33,419 nt of DNA from an uncultured Eggerthellaceae bacterium (lineage in GTDB: Bacteria > Actinomycetota > Coriobacteriia > Coriobacteriales > Eggerthellaceae): the NCBI GenBank assembly GCA_947565915.1, contig CANOHY010000023.1, positions 1-33,419 of the forward strand, given 5' to 3'. Shown piece after piece: positions 14,259-21,755 of the stretch. Numbering within the stretch: the first letter of the stretch is position 1; each line of letters begins with the position of its first letter. The position numbers and the translations under genes are program-made. The notes under the pieces were generated by a model. It was not told the DNA's origin, did no database searches, and saw only the letters and a program-made list of their open reading frames with translations.

Positions 14259-15754
14259 ATCTAGCTCATGCCACCTACACCTATCCTGGTGCTAAGTCGC
14301 CAGCAATAGCAGACGTCACTGCCACTTTCCCATCGGGGTGGACAGCTCTTATCGGCGATAACGGATGCGGCAAGAGCACGCTTGCCCGAATTGCCGCACA
14401 GCTCATAGAGCCCGATTCAGGCTCTGTGAGCCCTCAGCTGCTCTCTGCCTTCTGCGAACAGGACTCAAGTCGGATGCCACAGAACGTTTTCGACCTCGCA
14501 TCTGATTGGGGGCAAGAAGCTGCAAGCGTGAAGTCCTTGCTGCGCATAGAGGACGAGTGGTTCTGGCGTTACGACACCTTATCGGGCGGTCAGCAGAAAC
14601 GCGTGCAGATTGCCTGCGCGCTCTACCTTCGTCCCGATGTCCTCATCATGGACGAGCCAACGAACGACTTGGATATCGAGGCGCGCGATATCGTGAGAAT
14701 GGCGCTTGAATCCTACAAGGGCATCGGCTTGCTCGTTTCCCACGATAGGGACTTGCTCGACCAAATGGTAAGCCAGAGCCTGGTTTGCGAAGGAGGCATT
14801 TGGACCATGCGTTCGGGAGGATACTCGAAGGCAAGCGGCCAGGCAGCAAGTGAGCGCGCTTCTGCCGTGAAGGATCGCGAGAAGGCAACTCGCGAGGTCA
14901 AGCGCTTAAAAGCGGAGGCTCAGCGCAGAAGCGAAGAGGCTGCTCGCCAGAAGGGAAAGCGAAGCAAGCGATCGTTGAACAAAAACGACAGCGACGGACG
15001 CGAGAAGATCGGGCGTGCGATAGTCTCAGGCAAAGACGGCATTGCGGGGAAACTGTCTTCTGCTATGGGGAAAAGGCTTGATGAGGCGCAAAAGGAGCTT
15101 GCGGAAAAGACCGTCATGAAAAGATACAGCCATCGTATCGGCGAGTTCGGCGAGGCGTCTAGGGCCAGTCATGTTGCCCATCTGCAGGAATCCGTGCTCC
15201 ACGCTGGCGAATTCTCCCTCAAAATACCGGAGCTCTGGATTTCTCCAACAGACCATATTGTGCTTACAGGCGCGAATGGAACAGGCAAGAGCTTGGTTGT
15301 TCGAAACATCGTGGATTCGATTCGGGACAACATCAAGATTGCCTACGTGTCCCAGGATGTCGAGTCTAGCAAACGCGAACACGCTTTGTTCGTGTTGCGC
15401 ACGTTGACGCAAGAGCAAAAGGGACGAGTGCTTTCAGTCGTGGCGCAGCTGAATTCCAATCCTGAGGGCATTCTCGATGGGAGCGACCTGAGCCCGGGCG
15501 AGCTGCGTAAGCTCATGTTGGCCGAGCAGCTTGTCCAGAATCCGAGCTTTCTCGTGCTCGATGAGCCTACCAACCACCTCGACGTTGGGTCGATCGAGGC
15601 GCTTCAGAGGATGCTAGTTGGTTTTCCGGGGGCGTTTCTGCTAGTCACTCATGATAGGCAACTGGCAGATGCTGTAGCTCAGACCAGATGGGAGACAAGG
15701 CTGAATGAGGAGAATCCGGTTCAGGCCACCCTGGCTTTTCAGTCGGCAGGCTGA
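14249..15754 (+). CDS. ABC-F family ATP-binding protein
   Basis: A 501-residue soluble protein with two ABC domains and no membrane segments. Domain 1 has Walker A GDNGCGKSTLA, signature LSGGQQKRVQIA and Walker B VLIMDEPTNDLD. Domain 2 has GANGTGKSLVV, signature LSPGELRKLMLAEQL and FLVLDEPTNHLD. A charged inter-domain linker (about 205-300, with EKATREVKRLKAEAQRRSEE) matches the P-site tRNA-interacting linker of ABC-F proteins. These act on the ribosome; some give resistance to lincosamides, streptogramins A, pleuromutilins or macrolides, and others tune translation. Resistance cannot be decided from the sequence. The start at 14249 is set by GAAGGAG. Confidence 0.88.
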   Translation: MQLNLAHATYTYPGAKSPAIADVTATFPSGWTALIGDNGCGKSTLARIAAQLIEPDSGSVSPQLLSAFCEQDSSRMPQNVFDLASDWGQEAASVKSLLRIEDEWFWRYDTLSGGQQKRVQIACALYLRPDVLIMDEPTNDLDIEARDIVRMALESYKGIGLLVSHDRDLLDQMVSQSLVCEGGIWTMRSGGYSKASGQAASERASAVKDREKATREVKRLKAEAQRRSEEAARQKGKRSKRSLNKNDSDGREKIGRAIVSGKDGIAGKLSSAMGKRLDEAQKELAEKTVMKRYSHRIGEFGEASRASHVAHLQESVLHAGEFSLKIPELWISPTDHIVLTGANGTGKSLVVRNIVDSIRDNIKIAYVSQDVESSKREHALFVLRTLTQEQKGRVLSVVAQLNSNPEGILDGSDLSPGELRKLMLAEQLVQNPSFLVLDEPTNHLDVGSIEALQRMLVGFPGAFLLVTHDRQLADAVAQTRWETRLNEENPVQATLAFQSAG

Positions 15755-15758
15755 TGGT

Positions 15759-15774
15759 GCGACAGCGTCGCCTT
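15759..15774 (+). terminator. Weak possible terminator after the ABC-F gene
   Basis: GCGAC (15759-15763) pairs with GTCGC (15767-15771) over a 3-nt loop, followed by CTTT. The T-run is short. It lies in the 67-bp gap between the convergent ABC-F and ferrochelatase genes. Confidence 0.3.
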
Positions 15775-15821
15775 TAGAAACCTGTCAGAATCATGTCAGG
15801 GAACGATTGTCTGAAGCATGG

Positions 15822-16976
15822 TCATGAGGCGTCTCCGTCTGTCGGCCTATCGCCGTATTCTGAAATCAAGGCGCCAAGCAGGCGCACGTGGGCGTCGCTG
15901 TCGTTCAGGCTGGTAATGTAATGCAGGTCCGCAGCTGTGGCTGCAGCGCTTTCGTCGGCGCCGACTGCCAGGGCCTGAGCACGCCGAGACTCGCGCAGCT
16001 CGATTTCTATATCGTAGAGAGTTTCCAGGCAATCGACGGAGAAATTGGGCGCTATCACGAACAAGCGACCCGTGCTAGCAGGCGTGCTTGCTGGATGGTC
16101 GCTGCTCGCGTGCTCGGTTGTTCGACTCACGCCTTCCAGCTGCTCCAACGCCTCCATGGTGAAAGGCCCCAGCCAGCTTCGGCTCTTGTCGAAGCGGCAC
16201 TGGAAACCGATGCCCCATTCGCCGGGGGCTAGGTTGAGTTTCTGGGCTATGGCCTGAGCGGTGGCATGTGCTTGTTCGCCATAGGTATCGCCTGCGTCGA
16301 TGTCTGTAACGGGTATCGAGTGGAATGCGAACAGTAGGCGGTCGCCCGCTGCGGCATCGAAGCCGCTGGCGCGTATGGAATCGGCGATGGCAGCCAAGTA
16401 GAGAGGGTGCTCGCTGTATCCGCGCACCTCTACAAGCGATGGATGCCAATCGAGTTCTTCGAGGGCGCTGCGGACCCTATCGAGCACTGCTTCGGTGGTG
16501 GAGAAGGCGCTTTGCGGGTACAGCGGGATCGCGATTACTTCCTCGCAGCCCTTGTCGTGTAGGTCCGCAAGCGCTTCTTTCAGCGAGGGCGACCCGTAGT
16601 TCATGGCGTAGCGCACGATAGGGGTAGGAGTGTTGCTCGCGTTGGTCGCGCTTGTGCTTGGCGTGTCCGAGTCTGCGGCTGCCGCTTCGCCGATGCTGGC
16701 GTTCGCGGCCAAGCTCGCTTCCAGCTTTTGGGCCAGTGATGCCATGCTCACTGCGAGAGGCGAGCCGTCGGGAGTCCAGATGGTTTTGTACTTCTCGGCC
16801 GATGCAACCGAGCGACGGGGCAAGATGAAGGCATTCAAGATGAGCTTCCATGCCAAAGGGTTCATGGGGCAGATGCGCGGATCGGTCAGGAACTCCCGCA
16901 AGTAGCGCTTCACTGCTTCGGGCTCGGGCGCATCGGGAGTGCCGGTGTTCGCGATGATGATGCCTCGTTTTCCCAT
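15822..16976 (-). CDS. hemH: Ferrochelatase
   Basis: A 384-residue chelatase that inserts Fe(II) into protoporphyrin or coproporphyrin, the last or next-to-last step of haem synthesis. It begins GIIIANTGTPDAPEPEAVKR, typical of the family. The metal-site histidine is in LLFAFHSIPV (about residue 219) and the conserved acidic residue in NFSVDCLETLYDIEIE (about 314). An unusual Ala/Ser/Thr-rich insertion lies at about 93-118, and a second Ser/Thr-rich patch before the last domain. An AGAGGAGA ribosome site supports the ATG. No other haem gene is in the window. In Actinobacteria the coproporphyrin-dependent type (CpfC) is common, so the substrate is open. Confidence 0.9.
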   Translation of the reverse strand: MGKRGIIIANTGTPDAPEPEAVKRYLREFLTDPRICPMNPLAWKLILNAFILPRRSVASAEKYKTIWTPDGSPLAVSMASLAQKLEASLAANASIGEAAAADSDTPSTSATNASNTPTPIVRYAMNYGSPSLKEALADLHDKGCEEVIAIPLYPQSAFSTTEAVLDRVRSALEELDWHPSLVEVRGYSEHPLYLAAIADSIRASGFDAAAGDRLLFAFHSIPVTDIDAGDTYGEQAHATAQAIAQKLNLAPGEWGIGFQCRFDKSRSWLGPFTMEALEQLEGVSRTTEHASSDHPASTPASTGRLFVIAPNFSVDCLETLYDIEIELRESRRAQALAVGADESAAATAADLHYITSLNDSDAHVRLLGALISEYGDRPTDGDAS

Positions 16977-17236
16977 GGTTTCTCCTCTGGGTGCTTGCCT
17001 ACCTGTTGGCCGGTTCGCTTGTTGGTTTGCTCACGTGCTTGCTTGACGGTTTGCCCGCGCCCGTGCTCGCTCGCTCGCTGCTTCATTAGCCTGCTAACCG
17101 GACGGGCTTTCCATTATGCATCGTTGCCGCATTTTCGCCTAATCGACCTTCTTGCATGTTTTGCCCGACGACGCAAACACGGAACCCTCTACGCCAAGCT
17201 TCAAAGAACGGCTGAATGCTGCGAGGGATGATCGCT

Positions 17237-17686
17237 ATGCGCATTCTTCTTGATACGAATGCCATCATCGACCTCTTCGCTCGTCGGGCGCCGCAAGGCG
17301 AAGTGGCGCAAAAGCTCCTCATCATGGAGCAGTTCGGCGATGTGGAGCTGTGGGCTTCAGCGAAATCGTTCACGGATATCTTCTATGTTCTGTCTCGCGA
17401 GTTCGATGCAGAACACATCTACGCGGCGTTCGACGAGAGCTTCAAGTACCTCAATCTCTGCAGCGTGGATGGCTCAGACGTGAAGCGCGCATCAGATCAG
17501 CGTTGGGGTGGTTTCGAGGATTGCCTTGTCGAGCAATGTGCTCAAAAGGTCAAGGCCGATTACATCTTGACGCGCGACAAGACCGGCTTCGTCAATAGCA
17601 CCATTACGGCAATCGACCCTGCCGAGTTCTTCGCGCAAGTGGAGCGAGAACTCGGCTTGTCTTATGCAGAAATCGGTCTCTGCTAG
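17237..17686 (+). CDS. PIN-domain protein (VapC-like ribonuclease), no adjacent antitoxin
   Basis: A 149-residue PIN-domain protein resembling the PIN_3 group. Acidic metal-binding residues are D6 in LLDTNAIIDL, E94/D95 in GFEDCLVEQCA and D114 in ILTRDKTGF; AKSFTDIFYVL matches the family's central motif. PIN toxins cut tRNA or other RNA. The ATG at 17237 is preceded by GAGGG with 9-nt spacing; two earlier in-frame ATGs (17216, 17228) are less well placed. No small antitoxin frame is seen up- or downstream: the gene is flanked by ferrochelatase (divergent) and ribF (convergent). Confidence 0.8.
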   Translation: MRILLDTNAIIDLFARRAPQGEVAQKLLIMEQFGDVELWASAKSFTDIFYVLSREFDAEHIYAAFDESFKYLNLCSVDGSDVKRASDQRWGGFEDCLVEQCAQKVKADYILTRDKTGFVNSTITAIDPAEFFAQVERELGLSYAEIGLC

Positions 17687-17799
17687 GCGCATCCGCTTTT
17701 CTGCATGATTGGACCTCCTGGCAAAGCAGTCTAAACGTGGATACTATGTCCAGGTCAAGGGATTTCGAGAAAACGAGCGAGAGTTGGAAGCGAAAAGGG

Positions 17800-18738
17800 T
17801 TATAGGTTCGCGCGAATCCAGGCGATGTCGCTTTTCACCTGCGCGATGAGGGCGTCGGTTGAGTCGAACTTGATCATCGGTCGCAAGCGCTCGACGAACT
17901 CCAAGCGCAACTCGCGTGCTGTGAGGTCGCCAGTGAAATCCAGCAGATGCGCTTCTACGTTGGCTGTAGCCTCGTCGGCGAAGGTAGGGGAGATTCCAAC
18001 CGAGATAGCAGCCTTGTAACGCTTGCCATCAACATAGGCATAGCCGCCGTACACGCCATCGCCGAGCACCATGCGCTCAGGCGATATGTGCAAGTTCGCC
18101 GTCGCGAAACCGAAATCGGCGCCGTCGCCGCGGCCGCGCACCACGTCTTCGCAGAGCCCGTAAGGATGACCTAGCAAGTCGGCCGCCTCGCGCACGTTGC
18201 CCTGAGCGAGAGTCGCACGGATGCGCGTGGCCGTGATGGGTTGCTGCAGCTCCTCGACCAGGCGATGCTCGTGAACCTGCATGCCACGCGGCGCGCCCCA
18301 TCGCCTCAAGGTTTCGCCACTGCCAGCAGCGTGTGCGCCGAAGCGGAAATCGTCGCCCACATGCAGGTGGCGTGGCGTGCTGTGGCCGAATATGCGATCG
18401 AGGAACTCGCACGGCTCCAAGTTCGCGAACTCGCGCGTGAAGGGGAGCACCACCACATCATCCACGCCGCAATCGGCAAGGGCGGCAATGCGCTCGTCGT
18501 TGCTCATCAGCTTGCAGGTGCGGTGAGGTTGCAGCACTTCGTCGGGATCAACGCTGAACGTGAGCGCTAACGCACGCGGCAACATGCCTTCGTAGCCCGC
18601 TTCGCCCTGCGCCGTTGCGAGTGCCTGGTCCAGCAAGTAGCGATGCCCTCGGTGAAGCCCATCGAACACGCCGAACGCCACCGACGCGCCTTCGAACAGG
18701 CGCGCGTCGAAATCATGATCTGCATGCACGATGCCCAT
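17800..18738 (-). CDS. ribF: Bifunctional riboflavin kinase / FAD synthetase
   Basis: A 312-residue enzyme making FMN from riboflavin and FAD from FMN. The N-terminal nucleotidyltransferase motif FGVFDGLHRGHRYLL is clear, with a (H/D)VGDDFRFGAHAAG segment behind it. The C-terminal kinase domain shows GDGVYGGYAYVDGKRYKAAI, then VGISPTF and EAHLLDFTGDLTARELRLEF. The start at 18738 is preferred over an upstream ATG (18786) because FAD synthetase similarity begins there. A perfect -10 box ends 6 nt before it and no Shine-Dalgarno sequence is present, pointing to a leaderless message. It is convergent with the PIN gene. Confidence 0.9.
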   Translation of the reverse strand: MGIVHADHDFDARLFEGASVAFGVFDGLHRGHRYLLDQALATAQGEAGYEGMLPRALALTFSVDPDEVLQPHRTCKLMSNDERIAALADCGVDDVVVLPFTREFANLEPCEFLDRIFGHSTPRHLHVGDDFRFGAHAAGSGETLRRWGAPRGMQVHEHRLVEELQQPITATRIRATLAQGNVREAADLLGHPYGLCEDVVRGRGDGADFGFATANLHISPERMVLGDGVYGGYAYVDGKRYKAAISVGISPTFADEATANVEAHLLDFTGDLTARELRLEFVERLRPMIKFDSTDALIAQVKSDIAWIRANL

Positions 18739-18744
18739 GGGCTC

Positions 18745-18750
18745 ATTATA
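18745..18750 (-). promoter_or_regulatory. -10 box placed for leaderless ribF transcription
   Basis: On the minus strand TATAAT (18750 down to 18745) is followed by GAGCCC and then the ribF ATG at 18738. With the usual 6-7 nt from -10 box to start site, transcription would begin at or next to the A of ATG. No convincing -35 box is visible. Confidence 0.55.
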
Positions 18751-18816
18751 GGGCCCCCGTGAAACAGGTCCCTGGCAAACCTGCAAGTAGATGGCTCGTC
18801 ATCGGAACGATATATA

Positions 18817-18860
18817 GGCTGTTCGCCTAAAAGCCGATAGGCCGAACGAGCCGGTATGAT
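18817..18860 (+). promoter_or_regulatory. Nested palindrome and -10 box upstream of the 2-oxoacid oxidoreductase operon
   Basis: Arms GGCT-TTC-GCCTA (18817-18829) and TAGGC-GAA-AGCC (18838-18852) form a long imperfect inverted repeat around an 8-nt centre. It is followed directly by a -10-like TATGAT (18855-18860), so it occupies the -35 region of the likely promoter, about 75 nt before the ferredoxin gene. This is a plausible operator site; the regulator is unknown. Confidence 0.4.
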
Positions 18861-18932
18861 AAAACGTAATCCTCGCAATGTCGCGACAGCACATCGCTTT
18901 GCGCGGCATTCATGAGAGTCGAAAGGAAGGCT

Positions 18933-19139
18933 ATGGCACGCGTACAGATAGACGAGTTCTTCTGCAAGGGCTGCGGGCTGTGCACCGAGGTGTGCCCGTG
19001 CGACATCCTTGCGCTGAACGTAGAGGTCATCACCGACAAGGGCTATCATCCGGCCTATTGCACCGACGAAAGCCAGTGCATCGGATGCGCTAACTGCGCA
19101 ACCATGTGCCCTGACGTGGCGATAACGGTGTGGAGGTGA
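18933..19139 (+). CDS. 2-oxoacid:ferredoxin oxidoreductase, ferredoxin-like (delta) subunit
   Basis: A 68-residue protein with two complete [4Fe-4S] motifs: CKGCGLCTEVCP (11-22) and CIGCANCATMCP. It relays electrons from the TPP site of the oxidoreductase to free ferredoxin. The start at 18933 has AAAGGAAGG upstream; an ATG 21 nt earlier lacks a ribosome site. It is the first gene of a tight four-gene operon: its stop is 5 nt from the next start, and its last codons contain the ribosome site of the next gene. Confidence 0.88.
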   Translation: MARVQIDEFFCKGCGLCTEVCPCDILALNVEVITDKGYHPAYCTDESQCIGCANCATMCPDVAITVWR

Positions 19140-19144
19140 GCATC

Positions 19145-20209
19145 ATGGCAGAGAAGGTATTGATGAAGGGGAACGAGGCTCTTGCGGAAAGCGCCCTGCG
19201 CGCCGGTTGCAAGTTCTTCTTCGGCTATCCCATTACCCCGCAAACGGAGCTCGCTGCTTACATGGCCAAGCGCATGCCCAAGGAAGGTGGCACCTACCTG
19301 CAGGCCGAAAGCGAAGTGGCGGCCATCAACATGGTGTACGGCGCTGCCGGGGCGGGCGCGCGCGTGATGACCAGCTCGTCTTCGCCGGGAATCTCGCTGA
19401 AGAGCGAAGGCGTGTCCTACATTGCCGGCGCCGACTTGCCCTGCCTCATCATCAACATCGAGCGCGGCGGCCCCGGCTTGGGATCAATTCAGCCGTCGCA
19501 GTCCGACTATTGGCAGGCCACGCGCGCATTGGGTCATGGCGACTTCCAGATGATCGTTTATGCGCCGGCCACCGTGCAGGAGATGGCCGACCTCGCCTAC
19601 AAGGCCTTCGACGTGGCCGACGAGTACCGCATGCCCGTGATGATCTTGGGCGATGGCATGCTGGGCCAGATGATGGAGCCAGTGGAGCTGCCCGAGCCGC
19701 GCACCGAGCTCCCCGCGAAGCCGTGGGCCGCAACGGGCCATGGCAACAGCCGCGACAAGAACGTCATCAACTCGCTCTACCTGGTGGCCGAAGAATGCGA
19801 GCGCATGAACATCGAGCGTTTCGAGCGCTACGAGGTGGTGAAAGCCAACGAGTCCATGTGCGAAGAGGTCGATTGCGACGATGCCGACATCGTGGTGGTG
19901 GCTTTCGGCGCTTGCGCACGCATCGCGCGCACAGCTGTGAAAGAAGCGCGTGCTGAGGGCATCAAGGCCGGACTATTTCGGCCCATCACTCTGTGGCCGT
20001 TCCCGAAGGACCAGCTGGCAGCTACCAAGCAGCATGCGAAGGCGTATCTCTCGGTGGAGATGAACATGGGCCAGATGATCGAGGACGTGCAGCTCGTGGT
20101 TCAGGGCAGCGCTCCCGTGGAGTTCTTCGGGCGCACGGGTGGCGTCATTCCCACGCCAGGTGAGGTTCTTGACCGCATTCGCCAGATCAACCAGCACGTC
20201 AACGGCTAG
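19145..20209 (+). CDS. vorB: 2-oxoacid:ferredoxin oxidoreductase alpha subunit (VorB-type)
   Basis: A 354-residue subunit carrying the pyrimidine-binding and transketolase C-terminal-like domains. Typical segments are KGNEALAESALRAGCKFFFG, then YPITPQTEL; ERGGPGLGSIQPSQSDY; and near the end GRTGGVIPTPGEVLDRIRQI. It best resembles the subunit annotated as VorB of 3-methyl-2-oxobutanoate dehydrogenase, but KorA of 2-oxoglutarate oxidoreductase is very close, so substrate choice between branched-chain 2-oxoacids and 2-oxoglutarate is uncertain. GGAGGTGAG precedes the ATG. The reaction is 2-oxoacid + CoA + oxidised ferredoxin to acyl-CoA + CO2 + reduced ferredoxin. Confidence 0.85.
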   Translation: MAEKVLMKGNEALAESALRAGCKFFFGYPITPQTELAAYMAKRMPKEGGTYLQAESEVAAINMVYGAAGAGARVMTSSSSPGISLKSEGVSYIAGADLPCLIINIERGGPGLGSIQPSQSDYWQATRALGHGDFQMIVYAPATVQEMADLAYKAFDVADEYRMPVMILGDGMLGQMMEPVELPEPRTELPAKPWAATGHGNSRDKNVINSLYLVAEECERMNIERFERYEVVKANESMCEEVDCDDADIVVVAFGACARIARTAVKEARAEGIKAGLFRPITLWPFPKDQLAATKQHAKAYLSVEMNMGQMIEDVQLVVQGSAPVEFFGRTGGVIPTPGEVLDRIRQINQHVNG

Positions 20210-20224
20210 AAAGGGGAGTGTGAA

Positions 20225-21130
20225 ATGGCTGAGACCCAAACCCAGGACCAAGCTCAAAGCGCGCTCCAAGGCGAAGAGAAACTGGTGTACACGCGGCCGC
20301 ACTCGCTGCAGCCCGTTGTGACGAACTACTGCCCGGGGTGCTCGCATGGCATCGTGAACCGCATTATCGCCGAGGTCATCGACGAACTTGGCATCGAGGG
20401 TCGCACGGTGGGCGTGTGCCCGGTTGGCTGCTCGGTGATGATGTACCAGTTCTTCGGCTGCGACTTCGTGGAAGCAGCGCATGGCCGCGCGCCCGCGGTG
20501 GCAACCGGCATCAAGCGCGTGCATCCAGATGACATCGTGTTCGCCTACCAAGGCGACGGCGACCTGGCTTCCATCGGCATGGCCGAGACGATCCATGCGG
20601 CAACGCGTGGCGAGCATCTCACCATGATCTTCATCAATAATGCCATCTATGGCATGACCGGCGGCCAAATGGCACCCACGTCGCTGCCGAACCAGGTGAC
20701 GCAAACGTCGCCCTATGGCCGCGATGTGGCTACGGCTGGCTATCCGGTGCGTGTGAGCGAGCTTCTGAGCACGCTCGATGGCCCCGCGTACATCGAGCGC
20801 GTCACCGTGGACACGCCCGCGAACATCCGCAAGGCGAAGAAGGCCATCAAGAAGGCCTTCCAGAACCAAGTGGATGGTGTGGGCTACTCGTTCGTAGAGG
20901 TTGTGGCAACATGCCCCACCAACTGGGGATTGTCGCCGCAGGAGGCCTTCGCGTGGATGCGCGAGAACATGCTGCCGTACTATCCGCTGGGCGTGTACAA
21001 GGATGTGACGGCCGAAGGCTTCGAGAACGCCGCGGCTGCTGCTGCAGCTCGCGCGGCCGATTGCCCGATTGCTGCTGGCAGCAACGGAGCCGACGCCAGC
21101 AATGCCAGCGCCAAGGGAGGTGCGAAGTAG
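20225..21130 (+). CDS. 2-oxoacid:ferredoxin oxidoreductase beta (TPP-binding) subunit
   Basis: A 301-residue thiamine-diphosphate-binding subunit. Key features are NYCPGCSHGIVNRIIAEVI with cluster/TPP cysteines, GCSVMMYQFFGCD, the TPP metal motif GDGDLASIGMAETI (about 114-127) and NNAIYGMTGGQMAPTSLPNQ. The last 35 residues are an Ala-rich tail (ENAAAAAAARAADC, then SNGADASNASAKGGAK) not expected in the family core. It starts 15 nt after the alpha subunit with an AAAGGGGAG ribosome site and ends directly against the gamma gene. Confidence 0.88.
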   Translation: MAETQTQDQAQSALQGEEKLVYTRPHSLQPVVTNYCPGCSHGIVNRIIAEVIDELGIEGRTVGVCPVGCSVMMYQFFGCDFVEAAHGRAPAVATGIKRVHPDDIVFAYQGDGDLASIGMAETIHAATRGEHLTMIFINNAIYGMTGGQMAPTSLPNQVTQTSPYGRDVATAGYPVRVSELLSTLDGPAYIERVTVDTPANIRKAKKAIKKAFQNQVDGVGYSFVEVVATCPTNWGLSPQEAFAWMRENMLPYYPLGVYKDVTAEGFENAAAAAAARAADCPIAAGSNGADASNASAKGGAK

Positions 21131-21682
21131 ATGCCTCAGCAGGATTTCAAGAACGATCTTCGCGTGATATTCGCCGGTTTCGGCGGTCAGGGTTTGCTGT
21201 TCGCAGGCAAGGTGGTGGCCTATACGGGGCTGATTGACGACCGCGAGGTGTCGTGGCTTCCCTCGTATGGCCCCGAGATGCGCGGTGGCACGGCGAACTG
21301 CTCGGTCACCATTGCCAGCGAGCCCATTGGAAGCCCGCTCATTTCCACGCCGAATGTGTTGGTGGCCATGAACCAACCTTCGCTGCTGAAGTTCCAAGAG
21401 GATGTGCAGCCGGGTGGCTTGGTGCTTGTGGATACCTCGCTGGTCACGCGCGTGCCCGAGCGCGACGACATCGCAGTAATCGGCCTGTCTGCTACCGAGC
21501 TCGCCGAGGAAAATGGTTTGAAGGGGCTCGCGAACATAGTGCTGGTGGGCAAGATGCTCAAAGAAACCGATTTCTGCACCTTGGATACCATGGAGGCTGC
21601 CATTCGCAAGGCGGTGCCCGCTTCCAAGGCGAAGATGGTAGAGAACAACCTCAAGGCGCTCCAGCTGGGCATGAGCTTGTAG
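21131..21682 (+). CDS. 2-oxoacid:ferredoxin oxidoreductase gamma subunit
   Basis: A 183-residue subunit with the family signature FAGFGGQGLLFAGKVVAYTG (14-33), followed by WLPSYGPEMRGGTANCSV and VAMNQPSLLKF. It contributes to CoA binding in this enzyme class. Its ATG abuts the beta stop codon; the ribosome site (GGGAGGTG) lies inside the beta 3' end. It is the last gene of the operon, closed by the terminator at 21704-21738. Confidence 0.88.
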   Translation: MPQQDFKNDLRVIFAGFGGQGLLFAGKVVAYTGLIDDREVSWLPSYGPEMRGGTANCSVTIASEPIGSPLISTPNVLVAMNQPSLLKFQEDVQPGGLVLVDTSLVTRVPERDDIAVIGLSATELAEENGLKGLANIVLVGKMLKETDFCTLDTMEAAIRKAVPASKAKMVENNLKALQLGMSL

Positions 21683-21703
21683 CGTTCGCTTGGCAAGCTT
21701 CTG

Positions 21704-21738
21704 AAAAGCGGCGCTCTCTTGGTGTGGGCGCCGCTTTT
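21704..21738. terminator. Bidirectional rho-independent terminator
   Basis: AAAAGCGGCGC (21704-21714) and GCGCCGCTTTT (21728-21738) form a perfect 11-bp stem with a 13-nt loop. T- and A-runs at the two ends serve both strands. It lies between the convergent oxidoreductase operon and coaBC. Confidence 0.9.
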
Positions 21739-21755
21739 GTTTGCGATCGAACGGT

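Noticed and set aside
19973..21397. A 474-codon open frame antisense to the oxidoreductase operon
   Set aside because: Composition is His/Arg/Leu-rich without any family motif; the sense genes are certain.
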